DNA of 23,361 nt from Actinomycetes bacterium (lineage in GTDB: Bacteria > Actinomycetota > Acidimicrobiia > Acidimicrobiales > Palsa-688). Both the position numbers and the translations under genes were made by a program. Location of the stretch: NCBI GenBank assembly GCA_021808425.1, contig JAKBBS010000039.1, positions 1 to 23,361 on the forward strand, in the 5' to 3' direction. This document shows positions 7,149 to 15,816 of the stretch, piece by piece (position 1 is the stretch's first letter; every line of letters starts with the position of its first letter). The notes under the pieces are model-generated. The model ran no database searches, was not told where the DNA came from, and saw only the letters and a list, made by a program, of their open reading frames with translations.

Positions 7149-7817
7149 TCAGCTGCCCGCAGCCGCCGAGTCGAAAGACTTGAAGAAGATGCGAGCCGCG
7201 CTCGCGAGTACCTCGATCGAGCCGTCGACTCCAAGGACTGTCGTGTCGAGGAACATGTGGTAGAGCGACGGACTCGCTGGATCGACGCGATAGAGCCGCT
7301 TCACGTACGAGGTTCGGGCGCGGTCGGCCTGTTCCTGGTATCGCTGGGCGGTGGCCCTGTCGAGGCCTTCGAGTTGAAGGGCGAAGCCTATCCTTGCCTC
7401 GACGGGTCCGCTGAGTCGCACGTGATACGCCCGAGGCCGCTTGGCTAGAACCACGGCGGCGGCGCGCCCGAGGATTAGAGCGGGAGCCCCCTCGGCGATC
7501 GCCAGCAACGGCTCCTCGGCGCGGGCCCTGATGGATTCGTCGTCGTCAACCAGCGGATCGGGGGGAATTACGCTGCCAACTGTTGCAACCCGCGCGAAGT
7601 AGCTGAGAAACCGCCCGGCGGGGGTGGTCTCCTCCTCGCCTCCCGCCAAGTGCTCCTGAGAGCGTGCCCCCCCGGGCTGCTCTGGTATGACGTCCGGGCT
7701 GAGCAGTCGGTCTATGAAGGGCAGGCCGAGCAGTTGGGCGAGCCTGGGCGCGATGACGCTGCCGGCTGCGCCGTAGGTAGCAGATATCGTGAGTGCGGGC
7801 TGGTAGTTGTCGTGGAT
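7149..7817 (-). CDS. Cytidylate kinase-like family protein, non-canonical or damaged start
   Basis: The open frame continues upstream of the only in-frame canonical start (TTG at 7649) for another 56 codons. That extra part encodes the family's phosphate-binding N-terminus: PALTISATYGAAGSVIAPRL, then AQLLGLPFIDRLL. It is followed by APALILGRAAAVVLAKRPRA and HVRLSGPVEARI, which match the cytidylate-kinase-like family (P-loop NTPase fold). With the extension the protein is about 222 residues, the usual family size. Starting at TTG would remove the nucleotide site. Between the TAG at 7821-7823 and this motif there is no ATG, GTG or TTG, so the start is either ATC at 7817 or lost through a frameshift or sequence error. 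A GGAGG lies about 15 bases before the ATC. The gene is co-directional with the acetyltransferase gene and divergent from lepA. Confidence 0.7.
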   Translation of the reverse strand: MHDNYQPALTISATYGAAGSVIAPRLAQLLGLPFIDRLLSPDVIPEQPGGARSQEHLAGGEEETTPAGRFLSYFARVATVGSVIPPDPLVDDDESIRARAEEPLLAIAEGAPALILGRAAAVVLAKRPRAYHVRLSGPVEARIGFALQLEGLDRATAQRYQEQADRARTSYVKRLYRVDPASPSLYHMFLDTTVLGVDGSIEVLASAARIFFKSFDSAAAGS

Positions 7818-7911
7818 GCGCTAACCCTATGTCCTCCGCTGCGCCGCTACTAGAACCTCGCCCCCCTTTTTTTCCCCGTCCCCTTCATCGTCTTTCGAGA
7901 ATGGTCAACTA

Positions 7912-9696
7912 GTGAATCTCGCCAAGATCAGGAACCTGAGCGTCGTCGCTCACGTCGACCATGGCAAGTCCACCTTGTCGGACCGCATACTCGAACTGAC
8001 CGGAGCCGTCGACGCCCGAGACATGAGGGAGCAGTATCTCGACTCGATGGACATCGAGCGCGAGCGGGGCATCACGATCAAGGCGCAGAACGTTCGCGTT
8101 ACCTGGAAGGGCCACACGATCCACCTGATCGACACCCCCGGCCACGTCGACTTCGGCTACGAGGTAAGTCGGAGCTTGGCGGCTTGCGAAGGCGTGGTGC
8201 TCCTGGTCGACGCGGCGCAGGGGATCGAAGCGCAGACCCTGGCCAACGCCTATCAGGCGATAGAGAACGACCTGGAGATCGTTGCTGCGCTCAACAAGAT
8301 CGACCTTCCAGCCGCGGACCCCGACCGCTATGCAGCCGAGATCGAGAAGGTGCTCGGCGTTCCGGCCTCGCAGATTCTGCGGATATCTGCCAAGACGGGT
8401 GAAGGTGTCGCGGACCTGCTCGACGCGATCTGCGAGAGGATCCCCGCTCCGAAAGGCGATCCTTCTCTGCCCCTGCAGGGCTTGATCTTCGACTCCTACT
8501 ACGACCAGTACCGGGGCGTGGTGAGCGCAGTTCGGATCGTCAACGGGACGTTGGCTTCTGGCGCACGCCTGCGGTTCATGCAGGCAGGTCGTAGCCACGA
8601 CGTCGAGGAGATAGGTGTGCGGACACCGACCAACGTTCCGGTCTCGGAGCTCGGTCCCGGAGAGGTCGGCTATCTGATCGCAGGGATCAAGGATGTGGGG
8701 GAGGCCCGAAGCGGTGAGACTGTGACGTCGGCAGCGGCGCCGGCGAGGGAAGCGCTGGAGGGGTATAGGGACCCCAAGCCGATGGTCTTCTGCGGGCTCT
8801 ATCCCATCGACGGGGACGAGTTCTCCTCCTTGCGCGAGGCGTTGGAGAAGCTCCGGCTCAACGACGCGTCGGTCACCTACGAGCCCGAGACGTCGGGAGC
8901 TTTGGGGTTCGGGTTTCGCTGCGGCTTCCTCGGCTTGCTGCACATGGAGATAGTTCGCGAGCGCCTCGAACGGGAGTTCGACCTGTCGTTGATTGCTACG
9001 GCGCCCAGCGTCGAGTACCTGGCTCACCTTACCGACGGCGCGACAGTTGAGGTTCACAGCCCCTCGGACATGCCGGAACCGCAGAAGCTCGCCTCGATCG
9101 AGGAGCCGTACCTGCAGGCGACGATCCTGACCCCTAGCGAGTACACGGGGACCTTGATGGACCTCTGCCAGAGCCGGCGAGGCGACATGATCCGGATGGA
9201 GTACATCTCTCCCGAGCGCCTGGAGCTGATCTACCGGATCCCGTTGGCGGAGGTGGTGATGGACTTCTTCGACGCGATGAAGAGCCGCACGAAGGGTTAC
9301 GCGAGCCTCGACTACGAGGCGGCGGGGTTCGCCGACGCGGATCTGGTGAGGATCGACGTGCTGCTCAACAGCGTTCCGGTAGACGCGTTCTCAGCTATCG
9401 TGCACCGCTCGGCAGCAACGGTGTACGGGCGAAAAATGACCGAGCGGCTGCGCGAACTGATTCCCCGGCAGATGTTCGACGTGCCGATCCAGGCCGCGAT
9501 CGGGGGCCGTGTAGTGGCCCGTGAGACGGTCAAGGCCAAACGCAAGGACGTCCTCGCCAAATGCTACGGGGGAGACATAACCCGAAAGCGCAAGCTCCTC
9601 GAGAAGCAGAAGGAGGGGAAGAAACGAATGAAAAATATCGGGCGTGTCGAGGTCCCACAGGAGGCGTTCATCAAGGCCCTCCGCTTGGAGGAGTAG
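7912..9696 (+). CDS. lepA: Elongation factor 4 (back-translocating GTPase LepA)
   Basis: The 594-residue translational GTPase has G1 AHVDHGKST (13-21), G2 RGIT (52-55), G3 DTPGHVDF (74-81), G4 NKID (127-130) and G5 SAKTG. EF4-specific segments follow: [19 protein letters not shown], the EPYLQATI domain and a C-terminal domain with the basic [19 protein letters not shown]. LepA acts on the ribosome during initiation or stalled elongation at the membrane-cytosol interface. The start is GTG at 7912. It shares its first base with the stop of a three-codon ATG-GTC-AAC-TAG mini-ORF (7901-7912). The CDS opens the lepA-hrcA-dnaJ-rsmE-hemW block. Confidence 0.97.
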   Translation: MNLAKIRNLSVVAHVDHGKSTLSDRILELTGAVDARDMREQYLDSMDIERERGITIKAQNVRVTWKGHTIHLIDTPGHVDFGYEVSRSLAACEGVVLLVDAAQGIEAQTLANAYQAIENDLEIVAALNKIDLPAADPDRYAAEIEKVLGVPASQILRISAKTGEGVADLLDAICERIPAPKGDPSLPLQGLIFDSYYDQYRGVVSAVRIVNGTLASGARLRFMQAGRSHDVEEIGVRTPTNVPVSELGPGEVGYLIAGIKDVGEARSGETVTSAAAPAREALEGYRDPKPMVFCGLYPIDGDEFSSLREALEKLRLNDASVTYEPETSGALGFGFRCGFLGLLHMEIVRERLEREFDLSLIATAPSVEYLAHLTDGATVEVHSPSDMPEPQKLASIEEPYLQATILTPSEYTGTLMDLCQSRRGDMIRMEYISPERLELIYRIPLAEVVMDFFDAMKSRTKGYASLDYEAAGFADADLVRIDVLLNSVPVDAFSAIVHRSAATVYGRKMTERLRELIPRQMFDVPIQAAIGGRVVARETVKAKRKDVLAKCYGGDITRKRKLLEKQKEGKKRMKNIGRVEVPQEAFIKALRLEE

Positions 9697-9752
9697 AGCG
9701 TCGCTGGTATGACCCCGCTTGGCGCCGCCAGTCGGTATCGTTTTAAGCCAAC

Positions 9753-10862
9753 GTGTTGGACGAACGAAAAGCAGCGATCCTCAGAGCTGTAGTCGAGGAG
9801 TACATCCAGACGGCGCAGCCGGTCGGCTCCGCCTCGGTGACGCGCGCCCACGGTATGGGCATCTCGGCGGCGACCATCCGCAACGAGATGGGCAGCTTGG
9901 AGCGTGACGGGTACCTCGTCCAGCCACACACGAGCGCAGGCCGGGTCCCTACGGACAAAGGTTACCGATTCTTCGTCGACCACATCGCGCCCGCCGGGAA
10001 TCTAGACGAACTTCACGCCCAGCAGATCCGAACCTTCTTCGCCCAAGCTCACGGTGAACTCGAGAGAATGCTCGCCGACACCAGCCGTTTCCTGGCAGGG
10101 ATCACGGATTACGCAGCGGTCGTCGTGCGCGACGCCGAGGACCCGGCGCGTGTCCGCTCGGTGCAGCTTGTCTCGCTCAGTTCGACCGTCGCCCTCTTGG
10201 TCGTCGTTCTCGCGAGCGGGGTGGTCGAGAAGCGGACTTTGGAGGTGGCGGACGGCTGCGACGAGTCGATAGCGTCGGCAGTATCTGAGCGGCTCTCATC
10301 CCTTTTGGTAGGCACCGCCTTCGGGGCGCCCGTGGACTTGAGCGGCGGGTCCGGAGGAGGCCAGTCCACTGGCGGAGAGAACGCCTCCGTGGGGGCGGAG
10401 CACACCTCTGCTGGCGGGGAACACATCTCCGCCGGGGCGGACCCTGCGAAGGTGCATCGGACAGCCGAAGCTGCGTTGAGAGCGCTTTATGGCGACGACG
10501 GCGCGACTTCGCACATGCCGCAGGTGTTCGTCGGTGGTGCATCGCATGTTGCCGCCGCGTTCGACGCCGTCGGCACTATCCGTCGCGTTCTCGACACCTT
10601 GGAGCAGCAGTACGTGCTCGTGAGCCTCATAAAAGATGTGCTCGACAGCGGCCTTACGGTAGCAATCGGCGCTGAGCACGGCGTCGTCCCGCTAGCGGAC
10701 TGCTCGATAGTCGTAGCGCCGTATCGCATTGAAGGCGAAAGGGCCGGTACAGTGGGGATACTTGGCCCGACCAGAATGCACTACGAACAGACGCTCGCCG
10801 CTGTTGGCGTGGTGAGCAAACGGTTAAGCCAGGCATTGAGCAAAGGCTCCGAGGAAAGGTAA
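9753..10862 (+). CDS. hrcA: Heat-inducible transcription repressor HrcA
   Basis: The 369-residue protein has the HrcA winged-helix N-terminus: LDERKAAILRAVVEEYIQT, ISAATIRNEMGSLERDGYL, then HTSAGRVPTDKGYRFFVD. Its GAF-like and dimerisation part ends IGILGPTRMHYEQTLAAV-like (here VGILGPTRMHYEQ). HrcA represses groESL and dnaK/dnaJ operons by binding CIRCE and is kept active by GroEL. Residues about 195-235 are a Gly/Ser/His-rich insertion containing three 7-residue repeats, longer than typical HrcA (about 340 residues). The start is GTG at 9753, 56 bases after lepA, and the gene ends 7 bases before dnaJ. No CIRCE sequence is visible upstream. Confidence 0.95.
   Translation: MLDERKAAILRAVVEEYIQTAQPVGSASVTRAHGMGISAATIRNEMGSLERDGYLVQPHTSAGRVPTDKGYRFFVDHIAPAGNLDELHAQQIRTFFAQAHGELERMLADTSRFLAGITDYAAVVVRDAEDPARVRSVQLVSLSSTVALLVVVLASGVVEKRTLEVADGCDESIASAVSERLSSLLVGTAFGAPVDLSGGSGGGQSTGGENASVGAEHTSAGGEHISAGADPAKVHRTAEAALRALYGDDGATSHMPQVFVGGASHVAAAFDAVGTIRRVLDTLEQQYVLVSLIKDVLDSGLTVAIGAEHGVVPLADCSIVVAPYRIEGERAGTVGILGPTRMHYEQTLAAVGVVSKRLSQALSKGSEER
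10374..10436 (+). repeat. Three 21-bp coding repeats within hrcA
   Basis: Blocks 10374-10394, 10395-10415 and 10416-10436 encode GENASVG, AEHTSAG and GEHISAG (residues 208-228). They are imperfect at the DNA level but aligned by codon, which indicates old in-frame duplication inside the HrcA insertion. Confidence 0.75.
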
Positions 10863-10869
10863 AAGACTC

Positions 10870-12009
10870 TTGCCGGCGGTTGCACCCGACGACTTCTACG
10901 AGATTCTCGGCGTCTCACGGAACGCCTCCGAAGACGAAATCAAAAAGGCATACCTGCGGCTCGCGCGCGAGTTGCACCCGGACGCGAACCGCGATGATCC
11001 TTCCACTGAGGAACGCTTCAAAGTAGTGAACCTCGCGTATGAGACGCTGCGGGATCCAGAGCGGCGCAGGCAGTACGACATGTTCGGGTCCAGCCAGCGT
11101 GGAGCGGGCGGCTCCGCCGCTGATCCTTTCGGCGGTTTCGGAGGGGGTTTCGGCGATCTCTTCGATGCATTTTTTGGTGCTGGCGGTGGCCCCGGCGGCG
11201 GCCAGCGCTCCCGCAGCGGTCCGCGCAAAGGCGAGGACGCGGAAGCTACGGTCACGATCGAGTTCGCTGGAGCGGTCTTCGGGGTGCAGCACGAGATCAC
11301 CGTGAGGCTCCCCCAGACGTGTGCCACGTGTTCCGGTACCGGCGCTCGCCCCGGCACGACACCGATCCGCTGCAGCGCGTGTCAAGGTGCGGGAGAGGTT
11401 CGCAAGGTCCGCCAGTCGATCCTCGGCCAGATGGTCACGGCGTCGCCGTGTACGCGCTGCGGGGGCACCGGCGAGGAGATCACTTCCCCGTGCCCTGATT
11501 GTCGGGGGGAGGGTCGCCGCAGAGAGGAGCACAGCTTCGTTGTCGACGTTCCCGCGGGAGTCGACGATGGTGCGACACTGCGGCTCCCAGGAAGAGGCGC
11601 AGGTGGGTTGAGGGGAGGCCCACCCGGCGACCTTTACGTGCATCTGAGAGTGAAGCCGCATCCGACGTTCATGCGCCAGGGGCCGCAGCTCCACGCTGCG
11701 CTTCACGTTGCCATGACTCAGGCTGCGCTCGGGGCCACCGTCTCTTTCGAGACTCTCGACGGCACCGAAGAGCTGGAGATACCCGCAGGGTCCCAGGGAG
11801 GCAAGGAGATTCGCCTGCGGGGCCGGGGTGTCCCCAATCTTGGTGGCCGTGGCCGCGGTGACCTGGTGGTGATCTTGGTGGTCGACACGCCGGATGACTT
11901 GTCGAAGGAGCAGGAGGAACTGATTCGGCGGTTTGCCGAGTTGCGAGGCGAGGATGTGGCAGCGCCCGAAGGCGGTTTGATGTCTAAGCTTCGGGGAGCG
12001 TTCAAGTAG
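10870..12009 (+). CDS. dnaJ: Chaperone protein DnaJ
   Basis: The 379-residue type I J-protein has a J domain at 8-70 with HPD at 36-38 and a Gly/Phe-rich linker (about 76-112). Four zinc-binding repeats are C151-C154, C168-C171, C194-C197 and C208-C211, each of the CxxCxGxG form. Substrate-binding C-terminal domains follow, with GDLYVHLRVKPHPTF. DnaJ stimulates DnaK ATPase and delivers unfolded substrates. I accept the TTG start at 10870 because it gives the standard N-terminus (DDFYEILGV at 7-15) and follows a GAGGAAAGG ribosome-binding region in the tail of hrcA. The hrcA-dnaJ pairing fits heat-shock control. No dnaK or grpE is present, so this may be the second dnaJ found in many actinobacteria. 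Confidence 0.95.
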   Translation: MPAVAPDDFYEILGVSRNASEDEIKKAYLRLARELHPDANRDDPSTEERFKVVNLAYETLRDPERRRQYDMFGSSQRGAGGSAADPFGGFGGGFGDLFDAFFGAGGGPGGGQRSRSGPRKGEDAEATVTIEFAGAVFGVQHEITVRLPQTCATCSGTGARPGTTPIRCSACQGAGEVRKVRQSILGQMVTASPCTRCGGTGEEITSPCPDCRGEGRRREEHSFVVDVPAGVDDGATLRLPGRGAGGLRGGPPGDLYVHLRVKPHPTFMRQGPQLHAALHVAMTQAALGATVSFETLDGTEELEIPAGSQGGKEIRLRGRGVPNLGGRGRGDLVVILVVDTPDDLSKEQEELIRRFAELRGEDVAAPEGGLMSKLRGAFK

Positions 12010-12017
12010 CCTCCCGC

Positions 12018-12719
12018 TTGGCGAGGCCGAGTGCGCATGTGATCGTCGCCGATCTTGACGATCCAAAGCTTGACGCAGCGGACGTCCATCATCTCGACAA
12101 GGTCTTACGGCTTCACCCCGGCGAGCAAGTGGGGGTCACTGACGGTCAGGGCGGCTACCTGCCCTGCGTGTACCAAGGAAGCGGCGTCCTTGGTCCCGAC
12201 GGGCCGGTCGCGCATGAAGCGCCCAGAACCCCTACTCTGACCGTCGGTTTCGCCCCGGTGAAAGGGGACCGGCCCGAGTGGGCTGTCCAGAAGCTGACTG
12301 AGCTCGGAGTCGACCGGGTCGTGCTGTTTCCGACCCATCGGACGGTGGTGCGTTGGCAGGCGGACCGTTCTGCTCTCCACGCGGAGCGGCTCCGTAGGGT
12401 CGCGCGTTCGGCTGTGATGCAGAGCCGTCAGCGCTGGCTTCCGAAAGTCGACGTACTCGACGGGTGGCAAGGATTACTCGTCGGTGCCGGGGAGGGCGGA
12501 GTGGCGTTGGCGCAGCCTGGCGCGCCCGGCATTCGTCGGGGTGTCCACACCGTCCTCGTCGGCCCTGAGGGAGGGTGGAGCCCGCAGGAGTTGGCAGAAG
12601 TGCCGTCGCAGGTCGGCCTCGGCGAAGCCGTCCTGCGCACCGAGACAGCGGCGGTTGCGGCCGGTGTCCTTCTCGGGTCGTTGCGCGCGGGACTCGTCAG
12701 CTTTCGGTTAGTGGACTAG
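12018..12719 (+). CDS. rsmE: 16S rRNA (uracil(1498)-N(3))-methyltransferase RsmE
   Basis: The 233-residue SPOUT-class enzyme methylates U1498 of 16S rRNA. The N-terminal PUA-like domain contains DVHHLDKVLRLHPGEQV (22-38). The catalytic knot includes GFAPVKGDRPEWAVQKLTEL, the AdoMet-binding VLVGPEGGWSPQE and LRTETAAVAA. The start is taken as TTG at 12018, 8 bases after dnaJ; an internal GTG seven codons later would also work. The dnaJ-rsmE order is common across bacteria and supports an operon. Confidence 0.92.
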   Translation: MARPSAHVIVADLDDPKLDAADVHHLDKVLRLHPGEQVGVTDGQGGYLPCVYQGSGVLGPDGPVAHEAPRTPTLTVGFAPVKGDRPEWAVQKLTELGVDRVVLFPTHRTVVRWQADRSALHAERLRRVARSAVMQSRQRWLPKVDVLDGWQGLLVGAGEGGVALAQPGAPGIRRGVHTVLVGPEGGWSPQELAEVPSQVGLGEAVLRTETAAVAAGVLLGSLRAGLVSFRLVD

Positions 12720-12732
12720 CGGAGCCTCGGCC

Positions 12733-13911
12733 GTGGTCGCAGATCCGAATCCTTGCGCCCCGGCGCCGTTCGGAGTTTACGTGCACATACCTTTTTGTGC
12801 CTCACGTTGCGATTACTGCGCTTTTGCGACGTGGACCGACAAAAGCCACCTCATGAGCGCCTACACCGAGGCCTGTAGGACTGCGGCTACTCGGCTGCTC
12901 GACGGTGGTCGTCCCGCCAGCTCCGTATTCTTCGGCGGAGGCACCCCGTCGCTCCTCGATGCAGGGCTGCTCGAGTCGATCCTTGCTTCGATCCCGCGTA
13001 CCACTCATGCTGAAGTGACGGTGGAATGCAACCCCGAAAGCGTTGATCTCGCAAAGCTTTCCTCCTACAGGCGGGCGGGAGTGACACGCTTGTCGTTCGG
13101 CGTGCAGTCGATGCAGCCTCAGGTGCTCGCCTCCCTCGGTCGGCGGCACGGGCCCGACTCGGTGCGCAGGGCAATCTCGGCGGCGGGGGAAGCGGGGTTC
13201 GCCGACGCTATCAACGTTGACTTGATCATCGGCGCTGCCGGCGAGTCGGTGTCGGACTGGGCGACGACAGTAGATGCTGTGCTGGCGTTGGAGCCGGAGC
13301 CGGTTCATGTGAGCGCCTACTCTTTGACCGTCGAGCCGGCAACCCCATTGGCCCGAGACGCAAGCCGTCACCCTGATCCTGACGATCAGGCTGACAAATA
13401 TCTCCTCGCCGACCGTTGCTTGCGGGATGCGGGACTGCAATGGTACGAGATATCCAATTGGGCGAAGCCGGGAGCGGCCTGTCGGCACAACCAGCTTTAC
13501 TGGGAGCAGGGGGAGTACCTGGGTATCGGATGTTCGGCTCACTCACACAGCGTGAACGCCGAGTCAGGAACCGCGCGGCGCTGGTGGAACGTGAGGACAC
13601 CGGAGCGCTACGTGAACCTCGTCGGCGCAGGCGGCGACGGGGAAGCAGCTGGCGAACATCTCGACCGGGCACAGCGGCGAATGGAAGCCCTCGTGCTCGC
13701 AGTTCGCACGGCGCCGGGCGTGGCCGAAGTCCATTTGCCTGGTTGGGCGGACGATCCTGTACTGGCATCGCTCCTCGAGCGGAGCGGAATCGGACGAGTG
13801 TCGTTGACACCGCAAGGGAGGCTCCTCGCCAACGAAGTCGCACTTCGCCTCGTCGATGGCGACGGGAGCCAACCTCAGCTCGCAGGCAGCTCGATCAGAT
13901 CGCCGGGATAG
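12733..13911 (+). CDS. hemW: Radical SAM haem chaperone HemW
   Basis: The 392-residue protein is HemN-like. It has the radical SAM cluster motif C22-x3-C26-x2-C29 (IPFCASRCDYC), FFGGGTPSLL, ECNPES, GVQSM and the HemW-type C-terminus (HNQLYWEQGEYLGIGCSAHS). HemW binds haem and delivers it to haem proteins; it lacks features needed for coproporphyrinogen oxidation, so the old name coproporphyrinogen III oxidase is misleading. The start is GTG at 12733, 13 bases after rsmE. Its last 37 bases overlap, tail to tail, the LysM protein gene on the minus strand. The last roughly 17 residues are therefore unusual compared with the family. Confidence 0.92.
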   Translation: MVADPNPCAPAPFGVYVHIPFCASRCDYCAFATWTDKSHLMSAYTEACRTAATRLLDGGRPASSVFFGGGTPSLLDAGLLESILASIPRTTHAEVTVECNPESVDLAKLSSYRRAGVTRLSFGVQSMQPQVLASLGRRHGPDSVRRAISAAGEAGFADAINVDLIIGAAGESVSDWATTVDAVLALEPEPVHVSAYSLTVEPATPLARDASRHPDPDDQADKYLLADRCLRDAGLQWYEISNWAKPGAACRHNQLYWEQGEYLGIGCSAHSHSVNAESGTARRWWNVRTPERYVNLVGAGGDGEAAGEHLDRAQRRMEALVLAVRTAPGVAEVHLPGWADDPVLASLLERSGIGRVSLTPQGRLLANEVALRLVDGDGSQPQLAGSSIRSPG

Positions 13912-14723
13912 AGGAGGCTGGGGTCGTCGGGGCGAGGGAGGCGGTTGTGGTTAGCGGAGATCACTTCAAGCCAGTAGGCGGCGATCTCACCTCTCTCCGG
14001 CGGCCTACCGAGGCGAAGTTGAATTGTCCGCGCTGCGATCGACCAAAGGTCGTCACCTGGGCGGACGATCCAAAGGGCGCCGGTCATGGCGGTCGGAGTC
14101 GAGGCTTCTGCAGACGCCACCGGCTTCGGTTGGTCTGTCGGACGTGGCGCCGGAGCGGTCGCCGATCCTCGCATCGGTGCCGCTCGCGGAGATGCGGCAG
14201 CAGCCGTGGATGCAGGGCTGAGCACCGTTGATATCGGGCCGGTTGCGGGGTTGACGAGGACTGGTGCTGGATGGCTGGCCGAAGAAGGCGATCCGGCAGC
14301 TCCGCACGCGCCGAGCGTTACTGCTGAGACAGACAAACCGACTGTCAGCGCAAGCATCCTCGCGCTCCCGGGCAAGTGGAGCCGGCGCAGAAGTCCGACC
14401 ATGAGTAGAGCCACACGCCCGCCGGGCCCGCCGAGACTCGCGCAGGCCAGCGATACCGCCGTGAATACCCAAAGCGCTGATACTGCGAGAAGCAGGACCC
14501 GGCCGACGGTGAATACCGCCACGACCGGTCCAACGCTGACGAACCATCGCTCCCACGTGCCGGGCTCGGCAAGGTCAGGCGGCGCAAGGACTTTGCGCCC
14601 CACGATGTAGACGGCCGACCCGGTAAGGGTGACAACCAGACCGACGGCACCAAGCGTCGCGGCGGTTCGTCCCGCCGGCTTGGCCGCAGGTGTTGTCTGT
14701 GTCCGCCTCGCGGTCTGCGTCAT
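13875..14723 (-). CDS. Membrane protein with C-terminal LysM domain
   Basis: The product (282 residues from ATG 14723) has several hydrophobic segments in its first half (TLGAVGLVVTLTGSAVYIVG; VGPVVAVFTVGRVLLLAVSA; RMLALTVGLSVSAVTLGACG). An Ala/Pro/Thr-rich linker follows, then a LysM module at the end (LWIVRPGDDLWSIAARTI to LYPGDLIELP). LysM binds peptidoglycan, so the linker and tail should face the wall. The last hydrophobic stretch ends in Cys (LGACG), but it is internal, so a lipoprotein is unlikely. The start lies 7 bases after the pseudokinase stop, so the two are almost certainly co-expressed. The 3' end overlaps hemW by 37 bases. I know no assigned function for this exact architecture. 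Confidence 0.8.
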   Translation of the reverse strand: MTQTARRTQTTPAAKPAGRTAATLGAVGLVVTLTGSAVYIVGRKVLAPPDLAEPGTWERWFVSVGPVVAVFTVGRVLLLAVSALWVFTAVSLACASLGGPGGRVALLMVGLLRRLHLPGSARMLALTVGLSVSAVTLGACGAAGSPSSASHPAPVLVNPATGPISTVLSPASTAAAASPRAAPMRGSATAPAPRPTDQPKPVASAEASTPTAMTGALWIVRPGDDLWSIAARTIQLRLGRPPERGEIAAYWLEVISANHNRLPRPDDPSLLYPGDLIELPAS

Positions 14724-14730
14724 GAGCCCG

Positions 14731-15816
14731 TCATCGCCCGCCTGCCGCCGCTGTGGCCACGGCCGTGGCCACAGCCGAACTGCCACTTCGCGTGTCGACC
14801 ATGAGAGTGTCACAACCAAGCGGGCGTGGCACGCGTGACAATGAGACTGCTCCTGCCACGCGCGCTACGAGGTGACCTACCTCGCTTTGAGTAGGTGGGG
14901 GCCACCCAGAGAAAACCCACACTTGGCCAGTATCGGCTTGCAGAACCGCCGGAGTGGCGTAGTGGCAGTTCCAGCGACCAACGAGCACCGACACCGGCCC
15001 GGACCAACTGGTGACGAGTCGAACGGGGCCGGACGGCCCGACAACGATGACGGTCTGCCAAGATCGTGATCGATTGGGTCCGCGTCGAGCAGAACTGGTG
15101 GCGAGTAGGCCAATGCCGAGCACCGAAGCCACTGCCAAAGCAGCTGCCACAGCCTCGATTCGGCGGCTGGGGGGTACCATCCGAAGTCTTGTCTTCGAAG
15201 GCGTTGAGCGCGATCGCCCCGAAACCCGCTCTGCCGTGGCGCCGCTCAGTGCAGCCAGAGTTCTCGCTAGAGACCGGAGATCCGTATCGCTTCGCCGGAG
15301 GCGCCACCGCTGCCGGCTTTTCAGCAGACGGTTCAACTGACGGGGCGGCAGGTGCAGCGCGCCTGGTGCCTTCGAATCGAAGTCACCGAGGTGCTCGGCG
15401 AGGATCGAGACGACTGCGTTACGGTCAACCAGCGCAAGCCTCGACCATTCAGACTGATCACTTGCCCACCGGGCGCTTCCGAATCCGCAAAGCACTGGGT
15501 GGCCAACGCCATCCAAGATCACGTGATCGCCTGAAATTGCGGTGTGAGCGCACCCGATGTCGTGCAGGTCGCTAACGGTGGTGCATAGTGCCGCGCCCCA
15601 TGCTGCGACGTCATCGCAGGCCTTGCCCCGGGATTCGGAGAGAGCGCTCCCGATGATCCGGTCGAGCGTGAGGTGGTCATCACTTGCGGACACCAGCCGT
15701 ACCACACCTGGATGTGCAACGGCTCGCAACGTTGCGGCCTCGCGCCGGAGGCGGTCCCGGTCCTCTGATGTCTCGGCGATCTTCTCCACCACCTCAGGAT
15801 GGATACGCATTAACAT
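14731..15816 (-). CDS. Receptor-like protein pseudokinase with one TM segment
   Basis: The 361-residue protein keeps part of a Ser/Thr kinase fold: a beta-3-type Lys (VVEKIAE, K12), an alpha-C Glu (RREAATL, E26) and HPGVVRL. The catalytic HRD is HTA (91-93), the loop Lys/Asn pair is absent (ISGDHVILD), and DFG reads GFG (111-113). The glycine-rich loop is missing at the N-terminus. It is therefore predicted to be inactive. A basic juxtamembrane region precedes a TM helix at about 219-241 and an outside domain (about 242-361) with Trp, Cys285 and Cys335, which could form a disulfide. It is coupled to the LysM protein downstream. The start is ATG 15816 or 15810, in an AT-rich leader without a clear ribosome-binding site. 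Confidence 0.7.
   Translation of the reverse strand: MLMRIHPEVVEKIAETSEDRDRLRREAATLRAVAHPGVVRLVSASDDHLTLDRIIGSALSESRGKACDDVAAWGAALCTTVSDLHDIGCAHTAISGDHVILDGVGHPVLCGFGSARWASDQSEWSRLALVDRNAVVSILAEHLGDFDSKAPGALHLPPRQLNRLLKSRQRWRLRRSDTDLRSLARTLAALSGATAERVSGRSRSTPSKTRLRMVPPSRRIEAVAAALAVASVLGIGLLATSSARRGPNRSRSWQTVIVVGPSGPVRLVTSWSGPVSVLVGRWNCHYATPAVLQADTGQVWVFSGWPPPTQSEVGHLVARVAGAVSLSRVPRPLGCDTLMVDTRSGSSAVATAVATAAAGGR

Noticed and set aside
7149..7649. Cytidylate-kinase-like protein starting at TTG 7649
   Set aside because: This would cut off the visible phosphate-binding motif. The longer frame to 7817 matches family length.
7909..9057. Long minus-strand frame opposite lepA
   Set aside because: It is a shadow of the GC-rich lepA codons, with no domain and no ribosome-binding site, and it lies antisense to a certain gene.
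10915..12066. Long minus-strand frame opposite dnaJ
   Set aside because: Antisense shadow of dnaJ, rich in Arg/Ala, with no recognisable family.
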